A stretch of 64,000 bases of DNA from an uncultured Clostridia bacterium (GCA_934464705.1 CAKSKB010000006.1:56735-120734), one strand, 5' to 3'; numbered from the stretch's first letter, positions 44,045-53,818 are shown. Notes: a model not told the origin generated them from the letters alone. Numbers and translations are program-made.

Positions 44045-46024
44045 ATGGCTAAAAAAAGAGAATACGATAACGAGAGTATTTCGTCACTTAAGGGTGCAGA
44101 CAGAGTGCGCCTTCGCCCGGGAGTAATATTCGGGTCGGACGGGATTGAGGGTTGCTGCCACTCGTTTTTTGAGATACTTTCAAACTCTATCGATGAGGCG
44201 AGGGAAGGCTACGGAAACGAAATTATAGTAACCCGCCATTTTGACAAGAGTATAACGGTACAGGATTTCGGCCGCGGTATTCCGCTTGATTACAATCCAA
44301 AAGAGGAACGCTACAACTGGGAACTTGTTTTCTGTGAGCTCTATGCCGGAGGTAAATACTCCGGAGGCGGTGACGGAAACTATGAGTACAGTCTGGGGCT
44401 TAACGGTCTCGGTTCATGCGCAACGCAGTATTCGTCGGAATATATGGATGTTACGGTCTGCCGTGACGGTTTTAAGTACAGCCTTCATTTCGAAAAGGGC
44501 GAGAATGTAGGCGGTCTGACCAAAGAAAAATTCAGACACCGTTCTACCGGTTCCACAATCACATGGCGGCCGGATATTGATGTGTTTACCGATATTAATA
44601 TTCCGCTTGAATTTTTTGTTAATACCATGAAAAAACAGGCGGTTGTTAATCAGGGACTTAAGCTTGTCCTTAAATATGAAACCGAAAAGGGCAGCTTTGA
44701 AGAATATGAATTCTGCTATCCCGAAGGTATAGTGGGGTATGTTAAAGAATTGTCGGACGGCAAGGAAATGACGCTTCCTTATTATTGTGAAACCGAAAGA
44801 CGGGGCAGGGACAGAGCCGACAAGCCGGAATATAAGGTTAAAATAACCGCGGCATTTTGCTTTAACAATGAAAACAATGCAATTGAATATTATCACAATT
44901 CCAGTTGGCTTGAACATGGCGGAGCGCCCGAAAAAGCGCTGAAAAGTGCATTTGTCAGCGGTATTGATAAATATCTGAGAGATAACAACAAGTATAACAA
45001 GAACGAAAGCAAAATTATTTTTACCGATGTTGAGGACAGTTTGATTTTTGTAAGTTCGAGCTTTTCCACACAGACAAGCTACGAAAACCAGACAAAAAAA
45101 TCGATTACGAATAAATTTATACAAGAGGCGATGACGGATTTTCTCAAAAGTCAGCTGGAGGTTTACTTAATTGAGAATAAAGCAGACGCAGAAAAAATCG
45201 CCGCACAGATTCTCATAAATAAAAGAAGCCGTGAAAATGCGGAAAAAACAAAACTTAATCTTAAAAAGAAACTTACCGGAACGGTTGATATTTCAAACCG
45301 TGTTGAAAAGTTTGTAAACTGCCGAACCAAGGACAAGGAACGCCGCGAAATTTATATAGTAGAGGGTGATTCTGCGTTGGGTTCCGTTAAATTGGGGAGA
45401 AACTCGGAATTTCAGGCGATTATGCCGGTGAGAGGTAAAATACTCAACTGCCTTAAGGCGGATTACGACAGAATTTTTGCAAGCCCGATTATTACAGACC
45501 TCATAAAGGTTCTGGGGTGCGGCGTTGAGATAAAGACAAAACACAATAAGGATTTGAATTCCTTTTCGCTTGAAAATTTGAGCTGGAGCAAAATCATAAT
45601 CTGTACCGATGCCGATGTTGACGGGTATCAGATAAGAACCCTGATTTTAACCATGTTTTACAGGCTTATGCCGTCGCTCATAAAAGAGGGATTCGTTTAT
45701 ATTGCGGAATCGCCGCTTTATGAAATCAACACGAAAAAAGATACGTTTTTTGCGTATAACGAGCGTGAAAAAGAAGAAATTCTGTCAAAAATAAAGGATA
45801 AGCCGAAAATTATGAGGTCAAAAGGTCTTGGCGAAAACGACCCCGAAATGATGTCAAAAACCACAATGAATCCCGAAACGAGAAGGCTTATCAGGATTAT
45901 GCCGGAGGACGAGGAAAAAACAAAAATGATGTTCGACTTGCTTCTCGGTGATAATCTTCAGGGCAGAAAAGACCATATTGCGGTAAACGGGTATAAGTTT
46001 GTTGACCCGACCGATCTTAACTAA
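44045..46024 (+). CDS. parE: Type IIA topoisomerase subunit B (topoisomerase IV ParE-like)
   Basis: A 659-residue GHKL ATPase/TOPRIM protein paralogous to GyrB. Seen: VRLRPGVIFGSDGIEGCCHSFFEILSNSIDEAREGYG, FGRGIPLDYN, SLGLNGLGSCATQYSSEYMDV, VEGDSALGSVKLGRNSEFQAI, CTDADVDGYQIRTLIL. It departs from typical GyrB at many positions (GLNGLGSC for GLHGVGAS). With the following gene it should decatenate sister chromosomes. AAGGAACGAAT precedes the ATG. Confidence 0.85.
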   Translation: MAKKREYDNESISSLKGADRVRLRPGVIFGSDGIEGCCHSFFEILSNSIDEAREGYGNEIIVTRHFDKSITVQDFGRGIPLDYNPKEERYNWELVFCELYAGGKYSGGGDGNYEYSLGLNGLGSCATQYSSEYMDVTVCRDGFKYSLHFEKGENVGGLTKEKFRHRSTGSTITWRPDIDVFTDINIPLEFFVNTMKKQAVVNQGLKLVLKYETEKGSFEEYEFCYPEGIVGYVKELSDGKEMTLPYYCETERRGRDRADKPEYKVKITAAFCFNNENNAIEYYHNSSWLEHGGAPEKALKSAFVSGIDKYLRDNNKYNKNESKIIFTDVEDSLIFVSSSFSTQTSYENQTKKSITNKFIQEAMTDFLKSQLEVYLIENKADAEKIAAQILINKRSRENAEKTKLNLKKKLTGTVDISNRVEKFVNCRTKDKERREIYIVEGDSALGSVKLGRNSEFQAIMPVRGKILNCLKADYDRIFASPIITDLIKVLGCGVEIKTKHNKDLNSFSLENLSWSKIIICTDADVDGYQIRTLILTMFYRLMPSLIKEGFVYIAESPLYEINTKKDTFFAYNEREKEEILSKIKDKPKIMRSKGLGENDPEMMSKTTMNPETRRLIRIMPEDEEKTKMMFDLLLGDNLQGRKDHIAVNGYKFVDPTDLN

Positions 46025-46038
46025 AGGGAGGGAATATC

Positions 46039-48210
46039 ATGAATTTTGAAGAACAAAATATATCCGAAACCCTTGAAACCAACTTCATGCCGTATGCGAT
46101 GAGCGTTATAATTTCCCGAGCCATACCGGAAATAGACGGGCTTAAGCCTTCTCACAGAAAGCTCCTTTATACAATGTATAAGATGAAGCTTCTCGGGGGC
46201 GAAAAGACCAAGTCGTCAAATATCGTGGGGCAGACAATGAAACTCAATCCGCATGGCGACCAGGCTATCTATGCAACAATGGTTCGTCTTACAAAGGGAA
46301 ACAATGCGCTGCTTCATCCGCTTGTTGATTCAAAGGGTAATTTCGGCAAGGTGTATTCGAGGGACATGGCATGCGCCGCTCCCCGTTATACCGAGGCACG
46401 GCTTGACAAAATATGTGCGGAGTTTTTCAGCGACATTGATAAGGACACCGTTGATTTTATTGATAATTTTGACGGTACAATGAAAGAACCTGTGCTGCTG
46501 CCGGTTACTTTTCCGAATATAATTGTAAATCCGAACCTGGGTATAGCTGTCGGTATGGCGAGCAATATTTGCTCGTTTAACCTCCGTGAGGTGTGCGACA
46601 CAACGGTGAATTATATTAAAAATCCCGACTGCGATATCATGAAAACCCTTCTTGCGCCTGACTTTCCTACGGGCGGTCAGCTGATTTACAACGAAGCTGA
46701 AATGAAGAAAATTTATGATACCGGCAGAGGCAGTTTTAAGGTTCGTGCAAAATATAATTATGATAAGAAAAATCACTGCATTGATATAGTTGAAATTCCT
46801 TATACAACAACGGCGGAGGCGATTATAGACAAGATTGCCGAACTTGTAAAGGGCGGAAAAATCAAGGAAATTAACGATGTCCGCGATGAAACCGACCTTA
46901 GCGGTCTTAAAATCACGATAGATATCAAAAAAAGCACCGATGTCGAAAAGCTTATTTCCAAACTTTATAAGCTTACGCCTATGGAGGACAGCTTCGGCTG
47001 TAACTTCAATGTGCTTATGGGGCATAACCCGGTTGTTACCGGTATAAAGGGGATTCTCGAGGAATGGACGGAGTTCAGGCGGGAATGTATCAGGCGCGGT
47101 TTGACTTTCGATATTGAAAGAATCAAGGAAAAGCTTCATTTATTATACGGTCTTGCGAAAATTCTTTTGGACATCGATAAGGCAATTAAAATTATTAGGG
47201 AAACTGATTCCGAAAAAGATGTTGTGCCGAATCTCATGGCGGGCTTCGGTATTGATCAGATCCAGGCGGAATATGTTGCGGAAATTAAACTCCGAAACCT
47301 TAACCGTGAATATATCCTCAAAAGAACGGACGAAACCGATGACCTTGAAAAGAAACTTGAAGAATATGAGGATATCTTAAGTTCAAAAACAAAAATCAAC
47401 AATATTATCTGCAAGCAGCTTAAAGAAGTTGCAAAAAAATACGGCGAGGACAGAAAAACCGAAATTCTGACCGATGACGATGTTGAGGAGTACAGCGAAG
47501 AAAAGTATATTGAGGATTACGGCGTAAAGCTGTTCCTTTCCGAACAGGGCTATTTCAAGAAAATCAGCCTTGCGGCGCTGAGAACATCGGGCGAGCAGAA
47601 GGTTAAAGAGGACGATAAAATTAAAACCGTTATCGAAACCACAAACAAGGCGGATTTGCTGTTCTTTTCCGACAGGCAGAATGTCTATAAAACCCATGTT
47701 TACGATATGCCGGACGGAAAGGCAAGTCTGCTCGGCGATTATCTTCCCAACCTTCTGGAAATGGAGGACGGCGAAAAAATCATAAGCATGATTGTAACTT
47801 CCGATTATTCGGGGCATGTTCTGTTTGCGTTTGAAAACGGTAAAATGGCGAAAATTCCGCTTTCCGCATACGAAACAAAAACCAACAGAAAACGCCTGCA
47901 GAACGCATATTCGGGCGCTTCAAAGCTTGTTGCGATGAGGTTCTTTACGGAAGATATGGAACTTGCGGCATTTTCAAGCAACGGCAAGGTGCTTGTGTTT
48001 GATACCTCGATGGTGAGCGAAAAGGCAACCCGCTCATCGCAGGGCGTGTCGGTGCTCCTTTCAAAAAAGGGAAGCCGTCTGATTGATTTGAGAGATGTTT
48101 CGGAACTCGCTTTTTCTGACCCCAAGTATTACAGAACAAAAAATATTCCGGCAATGGGATGCTTTATAAGAAAAGGCGACGCTGTAGATGAACAGATAAG
48201 CTTTATATAG
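46039..48210 (+). CDS. parC: Type IIA topoisomerase subunit A (topoisomerase IV ParC-like)
   Basis: A 723-residue breakage/reunion subunit. Seen: MPYAMSVIISRAIPEIDGLKPSHRKLLYTMYK, quinolone region LNPHGDQAIYATMVRLT, the active-site tyrosine in CAAPRYTEARLDK near residue 120, VGMASNICSFNLREV, and C-terminal blades from ~490. It is shorter than GyrA and lacks a GyrA box, as ParC does. AAGGGAGGG lies upstream; a long hairpin terminator follows. Confidence 0.85.
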   Translation: MNFEEQNISETLETNFMPYAMSVIISRAIPEIDGLKPSHRKLLYTMYKMKLLGGEKTKSSNIVGQTMKLNPHGDQAIYATMVRLTKGNNALLHPLVDSKGNFGKVYSRDMACAAPRYTEARLDKICAEFFSDIDKDTVDFIDNFDGTMKEPVLLPVTFPNIIVNPNLGIAVGMASNICSFNLREVCDTTVNYIKNPDCDIMKTLLAPDFPTGGQLIYNEAEMKKIYDTGRGSFKVRAKYNYDKKNHCIDIVEIPYTTTAEAIIDKIAELVKGGKIKEINDVRDETDLSGLKITIDIKKSTDVEKLISKLYKLTPMEDSFGCNFNVLMGHNPVVTGIKGILEEWTEFRRECIRRGLTFDIERIKEKLHLLYGLAKILLDIDKAIKIIRETDSEKDVVPNLMAGFGIDQIQAEYVAEIKLRNLNREYILKRTDETDDLEKKLEEYEDILSSKTKINNIICKQLKEVAKKYGEDRKTEILTDDDVEEYSEEKYIEDYGVKLFLSEQGYFKKISLAALRTSGEQKVKEDDKIKTVIETTNKADLLFFSDRQNVYKTHVYDMPDGKASLLGDYLPNLLEMEDGEKIISMIVTSDYSGHVLFAFENGKMAKIPLSAYETKTNRKRLQNAYSGASKLVAMRFFTEDMELAAFSSNGKVLVFDTSMVSEKATRSSQGVSVLLSKKGSRLIDLRDVSELAFSDPKYYRTKNIPAMGCFIRKGDAVDEQISFI

Positions 48211-48222
48211 TTTTGAGCAGTA

Positions 48223-48270
48223 AAAGAGTATCTGCGGTAAAATGATTTCATTTTATCGCAGATACTCTTT
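48223..48270. terminator. Terminator after parC
   Basis: A 23-bp stem (AAAGAGTATCTGCGGTAAAATGA and its complement, one G-T) with a two-base loop, followed by TTTTTTTG. The longest hairpin in the right half. Confidence 0.85.
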
Positions 48271-48345
48271 TTTGTGCACAGTGTACAATTTGTTGATATT
48301 ACATTTGTGCAGTACGCTGAAAATAAAAAAACATGGCTTTTTCGC

Positions 48346-48377
48346 TTGACAAAACGGTCGGGGGGGGGGGGTAGAAT
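48346..48377 (+). promoter_or_regulatory. Promoter with a 12-G spacer tract (candidate phase-variable switch)
   Basis: TTGACA (48346-48351) and TAGAAT (48372-48377) are 20 bp apart, and 48360-48371 is an uninterrupted run of twelve G. Seventeen bp is optimal, so loss of about three G would turn the promoter up and gain would shut it off. A second TATAAT at 48385-48390 has no matching -35 box. Confidence 0.62.
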
Positions 48378-48430
48378 AAAAGTGTATAATAATGAACGTG
48401 TGTTCAAAAAAAGAAAGGGAGAGACAGAGC

Positions 48431-51061
48431 ATGAAAAGAGTTTTATCAGCGATACTTGTGTTGACAATGGTTCTTTCCGCACTCACGGCAGCTGCGGTTG
48501 TTTCCGCAGAAGGGGCCGGCAGAGAGGGCGAAGTCATCGTATTCTTGAGGGATTTTGAGAACGGCGAGAAAGCCTCCGGGGATGGGGGAAACATTGTTGA
48601 TGTTAAGGAGGATTTCAACGGCAATCATTTCGCGTCTGTTATGATGAAGGCGGAAACGATCATGTCTGCTCCGACAGGAGATGAAAACCGCGTTACTTCT
48701 CTTTATGAAAACAGAGCAAACATCAGCAATAGTATTCCTTATATTTCGGGCAAAACATACTCGCTTTCATGGAAACTCGGCAAAGTTACCGAGAATAAGA
48801 TTACTCCTGTCGCAAGAGGCACCTCGGGTATTGAAAGCATGTCCGGCGGAGCTTTGCTTGCTTACGCCTATGCCAACGGAGTTTGGACGCCCAAGCCCCA
48901 GACGCAGTGGTATGATACCGGATTTAAAATTGCCAATGGGTCTATGGAAAGCGCAAAGGCTTCGCAGGAAAATGACAAAAACGGCTGGAGAGTAAACACG
49001 TATTCAAACATTGCTTACAAGCTTTGCAAATCAAAACAAGACGCCACTCCTCTTGCCGACGGGACGGCGGCGAATATTAAAAGCTTGTTCTTCTCCATGA
49101 GCGGTGTAAGCGATGATATTGTAAACCTCCTCGTTGACAATATGGCTTATTGCGGCAAAGGTCTTTTTAAACAAGGGAGCAACGGTAAAGAAGCTCTTAC
49201 CAACTCGTTTACGCTTGACGCAGAACATGTTTACGGCGATGAGGCGTGCATCGGTTCTGAAAAATATCCTACAAAAGAATCTCTTGTAGGAACAAAATGG
49301 ACTCTCGGACAGGACTGCACAGGGCTTAAATCCGCAACAAGAACCGCAAAGTTCAAAGAAGCTCTTGCGGCATTTTCCACGTTCCATTATGCAATTGATG
49401 ATGTTAAGGTTACCGCAAAGGCAATGTTTTACGACAACACTGTAAACGCCGGGGAAAACGGTAAGATTACGGTTACAACAACAAGCGGTCTCGGTGACGC
49501 AAATAATACGCCTACAGTCGTTTCAAATGAAACAAAAGCTATAGAAGTAAACGATTACTACGGCACAACATATGAAGTTACAGCTGATGACGGTTATGCG
49601 GTAAACACCGTTACATACGGCGGCGAAGAAGTTTCGCTGACCGACGGGAAGTACACCGTTGCACCTTCGGATGTTGCGGACGGCAAGGAATTTAAAGCAA
49701 CCTTCTACAGGCTGCCGGGCATTAGAGTCAGAAGCTTCAGAGCGGAGCTTAAAGGCGGAACGACAGGCGATGATTTTGGCGGAGGCAAAGGCAAATTCAT
49801 AGCTTCAAAAGACGGAATGTTAAAGGTAACCACCGCCGCGGGTGCGACGGGCAACCTTAACAACGTAAATGCCGAAGAGGGTTATTTTGAATGGATTACT
49901 GCAAGAAAGAGTATTAGCGGCGGCCCCAGAATGTATGTTCAGCTTCCGAACACCAAGATGGGTGCGGGGAGAAAGGTTAAGCTTTCCTTTGAGATGACCA
50001 ATGCAGGTACAACAAGCTTCGGCGGCTGTTATTCGCAGCTTACCAGGGGTAGTACGTCATATTATGCAACCGGCAAAGCATACGGCGGAGAGTCCTGCCC
50101 GTGGGGAGCGTTCGGCACAAACACACCCGGACATCATGTAAACGGACCCGGAACGGGCTTGAGCGGGAGTATACCGGCCGGCGGAAGCTTTACATATTCA
50201 ATTCCTGAATTTTCAGTAATCAAGTTTGCTCAGAACAAAACAAATCAGGAAGTATACAGCGATAAGGTTTATCAGGATACGATTTGGTTTGATTTTGTTG
50301 TTCCCGGTTGTGCGGACACTGTAACACCGAGGCTTCATGCGGTGACTTTTACAGAAACGACACCCGTATATGAAATCACTGCCGCTCAGAACGACCCGGC
50401 AGGCTCTGTAAAGCTTTATTCCGAAAGCCTTAACTTCGGTGTTGATAACGACAGCGTAGAAATAGGAAACGGTACGGTTCGTGAAGTTGAGCACATGATG
50501 ACAGCCGGGTTCAACATCAAAGCTCCCGAAAACAAGGTCATAGAAAAGGTTGAATTTATCGATGCTAAGGGAGTGGCAACCGATTATTCCGCACAGGCGG
50601 CAAATGAATCGGCTGCGGAAATTTCTATGACAAATGTAGCAGCAAGCGGTACGCTGAATGTTACATACAAGGAACAGGCAGCAACCGAGCCTACAGTTTC
50701 GGCGGGTGATTTCAGTGCCGTTACCGATAGCTTTACCTACACTCCCGCAGACGGCGGCGAGGCGGTTACGGTTACAGGCAAAACATCAATCATTACTTAT
50801 GCAAAGATTAATAACGGAACATCTTCAATCAGCGAATGCGGTTATTATATTTCAAAGCTTAATGATGACGGTTCGGTTTCGGGCAGTGAAATTAAGCTTA
50901 AAGCAATAGCTGTTCCCGAAGGTCTTACATACGGTATCAGAGCGTTCGGCGACGCGCTCACCGCAGGTAATTATTCCGTTCAGCCGTACATCGTTAAAGA
51001 AGGCGGAACAGAAATCAGGGGCGACGCAAAGACTCTTACGATTAACTCTGCAAGCGAATAA
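48431..51061 (+). CDS. Large secreted protein, function unknown
   Basis: An 876-residue exported protein starting at ATG 48431 behind AAAGGGAG. Residues 1-25 are a Sec signal peptide ending in VVSAEGAG. The mature part has an N-terminal ~300-residue beta-rich region, then modules like NAGENGKITVTTT...YEVTADDGYAVNTVTYGGEEV near 325-400, and two C-terminal Ig-like stretches (about 650-770 and 775-876). No LPxTG sorting signal, S-layer repeats or transmembrane tail. Surface or matrix role is inferred from export. The poly-G promoter upstream suggests on/off expression. Confidence 0.75.
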   Translation: MKRVLSAILVLTMVLSALTAAAVVSAEGAGREGEVIVFLRDFENGEKASGDGGNIVDVKEDFNGNHFASVMMKAETIMSAPTGDENRVTSLYENRANISNSIPYISGKTYSLSWKLGKVTENKITPVARGTSGIESMSGGALLAYAYANGVWTPKPQTQWYDTGFKIANGSMESAKASQENDKNGWRVNTYSNIAYKLCKSKQDATPLADGTAANIKSLFFSMSGVSDDIVNLLVDNMAYCGKGLFKQGSNGKEALTNSFTLDAEHVYGDEACIGSEKYPTKESLVGTKWTLGQDCTGLKSATRTAKFKEALAAFSTFHYAIDDVKVTAKAMFYDNTVNAGENGKITVTTTSGLGDANNTPTVVSNETKAIEVNDYYGTTYEVTADDGYAVNTVTYGGEEVSLTDGKYTVAPSDVADGKEFKATFYRLPGIRVRSFRAELKGGTTGDDFGGGKGKFIASKDGMLKVTTAAGATGNLNNVNAEEGYFEWITARKSISGGPRMYVQLPNTKMGAGRKVKLSFEMTNAGTTSFGGCYSQLTRGSTSYYATGKAYGGESCPWGAFGTNTPGHHVNGPGTGLSGSIPAGGSFTYSIPEFSVIKFAQNKTNQEVYSDKVYQDTIWFDFVVPGCADTVTPRLHAVTFTETTPVYEITAAQNDPAGSVKLYSESLNFGVDNDSVEIGNGTVREVEHMMTAGFNIKAPENKVIEKVEFIDAKGVATDYSAQAANESAAEISMTNVAASGTLNVTYKEQAATEPTVSAGDFSAVTDSFTYTPADGGEAVTVTGKTSIITYAKINNGTSSISECGYYISKLNDDGSVSGSEIKLKAIAVPEGLTYGIRAFGDALTAGNYSVQPYIVKEGGTEIRGDAKTLTINSASE

Positions 51062-51074
51062 CATTAAAATTCAT

Positions 51075-51107
51075 AAACCGCAGACCGAAATTTTCGGTTT
51101 GCGGTTT
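51075..51107 (+). terminator. Terminator of the secreted-protein gene
   Basis: AAACCGCAGACCGA pairs with TCGGTTTGCGGTTT, followed by a run of T. Confidence 0.85.
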
Positions 51108-51152
51108 TTTTGTTCTTTTTTGGGCAGAATAAAACCTGAAAGGACTGATTTT

Positions 51153-52100
51153 ATGACTATAAATCCCGGTAAGGCGGCAATCATCGGCTGCGGTTTTGTC
51201 GGTGCCGCAACGGCTTTTACACTAATGCAAAACAGGCTTTTTACCGAGCTTGTACTGATCGATTCAAATGAGGAAAGGGCGGAAGGCGAAGCGATGGACA
51301 TCGCTCACGGTATTCCTTTTGCCGGGCAGATGAAGATTTACGCAGGTGATTACGGGGACATCGGCGACTGCGCAATCATTATCGTAACCGCCGGGGCGAG
51401 CCAGACCCCGGAGGAGAACCGTCTTGACTTGGTGCACAAAAATGTTGAAATATTCAAAAGCATAATTCCGAAAATTGCGGAGCAGAAATTTGAAGGTATT
51501 CTGCTTGTTGTTTCAAACCCGGTCGATATTCTCACATATGCTGCGGTGAAGCTGAGCGGATTTCCCGAAAGGAGGGTTCTGGGTTCGGGCACGGTTCTTG
51601 ACACCGCAAGGCTCAAATACTATCTCGGTGAGCACCTCGATGTTGACAGCCGAAGCGTCCATTCTTTCATAATAGGCGAGCACGGCGACAGCGAGATTGC
51701 CGCCTGGAGCAGCGCAAATGTTTCGGGTATTCCCATTAACCGTTTTTGCGAGATGAGGGGTTTTTATGACCACGATTCCGCTCAGGACGAGATTGCGGAC
51801 GATGTGAAAAACAGCGCTTACGAAATAATCGCAAAAAAACACGCCACATATTACGGCATCGCGATGAGCGTTAAGCGTATCTGCGAGTGCATTATGCGTG
51901 ATGAAAAATCCATTCTGCCGGTTTCAACAATTCTGCACGGAGAATACGGAATAAACGATATTGCGCTGAGTATTCCGACGGTTGTGGGAAAAACGGGGCT
52001 TGAAAGGCATGTTCCGATTGCGCTGTCGGACGATGAAAAAAAGGCGCTTAAGGATTCCGCCGCTTTGCTCAAGTCAATCGCCGCAGACATAAAACTATAG
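51153..52100 (+). CDS. ldh: L-lactate dehydrogenase
   Basis: A 315-residue NAD-dependent enzyme reducing pyruvate to L-lactate, regenerating NAD in fermentation. Start ATG 51153 (MTINPGKAAIIGCGFVG, Rossmann glycine loop) has GAAAGGA upstream. GASQTPEENRLDL carries the substrate-loop Arg and a Gln/Thr-Pro that favours lactate over malate; catalytic His is in IGEHGDSEIAAWS near 175. Standard length. Confidence 0.93.
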   Translation: MTINPGKAAIIGCGFVGAATAFTLMQNRLFTELVLIDSNEERAEGEAMDIAHGIPFAGQMKIYAGDYGDIGDCAIIIVTAGASQTPEENRLDLVHKNVEIFKSIIPKIAEQKFEGILLVVSNPVDILTYAAVKLSGFPERRVLGSGTVLDTARLKYYLGEHLDVDSRSVHSFIIGEHGDSEIAAWSSANVSGIPINRFCEMRGFYDHDSAQDEIADDVKNSAYEIIAKKHATYYGIAMSVKRICECIMRDEKSILPVSTILHGEYGINDIALSIPTVVGKTGLERHVPIALSDDEKKALKDSAALLKSIAADIKL

Positions 52101-52129
52101 TTGATTTTTTCGATGTTTTGTGGTAGAAT
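52101..52129 (+). promoter_or_regulatory. Promoter immediately upstream of lgt
   Basis: TTGATT (52101-52106) and TAGAAT (52124-52129), 17-bp spacer. The expected start of transcription coincides with ATG 52136, leaving no leader. Confidence 0.6.
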
Positions 52130-52135
52130 ATATTT

Positions 52136-52852
52136 ATGAATATATCACAGAACATCAAATTTTTGGGCGTTTCGCCCTACATATTCTGGGCTGCGGTCGG
52201 GGCGGTTTTATCGGCTGCGGTATTTTTGCGGCTTATAAAAAAAGACGGAATGGGACTTCGTTTGCCGTTTTTTCTGCTCATTTCTTCTTTTTTGGGAATG
52301 GTAACGGGGGCAAGAGGGTTTTCGGTTATTGCTTCCGAAATATATTTTCAGAATACCGGCAGGGAATCGCACGGAGGGCTGGTCTTTTACGGCGGTCTTT
52401 TCGGCTTTTTGGCAACCTATTATATTTTACAGAAAATAATGCTCAATTCCGAAAATGCCGGACTTTGGGACGCCGCAGCGGTTACAATTCCGCTTTTTCA
52501 CGCTTTCGGCAGAATCGGGTGTGCATTCTCGGGCTGCTGTTTCGGAATTGAATTCAGCCGATTTTTCGTGATTTATTCGGACGGAATAAGGCGGTTTCCC
52601 GTGCAGTTTTTGGGAGCGGCATGTGAATTTTTGATGTTTTTACTGCTGATTACTTTATCCGAAAGGCGAAAATTCCGTGGGTCGCTTATAAAAATTTATC
52701 TTACGGTTTACCCAATCGGGCGGTTTTTTATCGAGTTTTTGAGAGGTGACGGTGTGAGGGGAATGATCGGGAATTTTTCGTTCGGTCAGGTTTGCAGCAT
52801 TGCTTTGCTTTGCGCAATGATTAATGTACATTTCAGAAAAAGGAAGGTATGA
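52136..52852 (+). CDS. lgt: Prolipoprotein diacylglyceryl transferase (Lgt-like)
   Basis: A 238-residue polytopic enzyme that adds diacylglyceryl to the lipobox cysteine of lipoproteins such as those at 2181, 5164 and 62894. Family marks: ESHGGLVFYGGLFG near residue 82 (His-Gly-Gly), FHAFGRIGCAFSGCCFG near 122, and FIEFLRGDGVRG near 202. Seven membrane segments. It has no ribosome site and its promoter points to a leaderless mRNA. Slightly short for Lgt, so a divergent paralogue is possible. Confidence 0.82.
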   Translation: MNISQNIKFLGVSPYIFWAAVGAVLSAAVFLRLIKKDGMGLRLPFFLLISSFLGMVTGARGFSVIASEIYFQNTGRESHGGLVFYGGLFGFLATYYILQKIMLNSENAGLWDAAAVTIPLFHAFGRIGCAFSGCCFGIEFSRFFVIYSDGIRRFPVQFLGAACEFLMFLLLITLSERRKFRGSLIKIYLTVYPIGRFFIEFLRGDGVRGMIGNFSFGQVCSIALLCAMINVHFRKRKV

Positions 52853-52855
52853 ATT

Positions 52856-53818
52856 ATGAAAAAAATTTGTTCGTTTGTTTTGGTTTTATGCATGATGCTT
52901 TCGGCGGTGTCTGTTTTTGCGGACGGTATCAGTGTTACGGTAAACGGCGAAAATCCGGCTTTCGATTCCGAGCCGATAATCCGGAATGACCGTCTGCTTG
53001 TGCCGATGAGAGCAATTTTTGAAGCGCTCGGTGCGGATGTTTCATGGGAGGATTCTTCAAAAACCGCTTCTGCGGTTCTGGACAAAACCAGGCTTGAAAT
53101 TACAGTCGGCGCAAATGAACTTTACAAAAACGGCAGCAAAATTTCGCTTGACACCCCGGCAGTTATCGAAAAAAACCGCACTCTTGTGCCGCTCCGTGCA
53201 GTATCGGAGGGGCTCGGTGCAGATGTTGACTGGGTTGCGGACACGAAGTCGGTTATAATCACCATGAATGAAAAAGTTTACGGTTTCGGCGAAATAGACA
53301 GTTCGGATTTGGAAAAATTCAAAGCCGACAACTCTGCCCGTACTGCATTTGAATCGGTGGATTTGCCCGGAGAGGTCGCAAAATACAGCGGCGATTTTGC
53401 GGACGATATTAAAAACAATCCGGAAAATGTTAAAAAATACATAAACGATGTTTGGAATCACTGTCAGGCGGAGGCACTCCTTAAAATTATGGATGAGTCC
53501 GCAGCGGAATACCAAATCGGCGAAAACATTGCGGAGCAGCTTTCCGAAATTATCGCAGAGGCTGCAAAAAATGCCGAGGCGCAGTTTGAAATCAGCATAA
53601 AAGATGATTTTCTCATCATTTCATTTAATGATGACAGCAACGGCTTTGCTGAATACATCGGGATAAAAGCAGATGACGGTTCGGCAAGGCTCTTTGCGGC
53701 ATACCCCGAGGTCGGAAAAACCGTTATTTATGAAATAAAATCCGGCATTAAAGAAAAATTCGCCGAGCTTTCGGGAGTTTTTTCGGATGAGGATTTTCAA
53801 AGGGAAATTAATAAGTAA
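52856..53818 (+). CDS. Secreted protein with copper-amine-oxidase N-terminal-like domain
   Basis: A 320-residue exported protein; signal peptide 1-21 (MLSAVSVFA). Residues ~25-142 are a Cu-amine-oxidase-N1-like stalk domain with two LVPMRAIFEALGADVSW / LVPLRAVSEGLGADVDW repeats, common in Clostridia surface proteins as a non-catalytic module. The rest is helical, acidic and unrecognised. AAGGAAGG precedes the ATG, three bases after the lgt stop; both should be co-transcribed. Confidence 0.85.
   Translation: MKKICSFVLVLCMMLSAVSVFADGISVTVNGENPAFDSEPIIRNDRLLVPMRAIFEALGADVSWEDSSKTASAVLDKTRLEITVGANELYKNGSKISLDTPAVIEKNRTLVPLRAVSEGLGADVDWVADTKSVIITMNEKVYGFGEIDSSDLEKFKADNSARTAFESVDLPGEVAKYSGDFADDIKNNPENVKKYINDVWNHCQAEALLKIMDESAAEYQIGENIAEQLSEIIAEAAKNAEAQFEISIKDDFLIISFNDDSNGFAEYIGIKADDGSARLFAAYPEVGKTVIYEIKSGIKEKFAELSGVFSDEDFQREINK

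Noticed and set aside
48385..48390. TATAAT as the main -10 box of the secreted-protein gene
   Set aside because: Its -35 position would fall inside the G tract; the TTGACA/TAGAAT pair flanking the tract is the better promoter.
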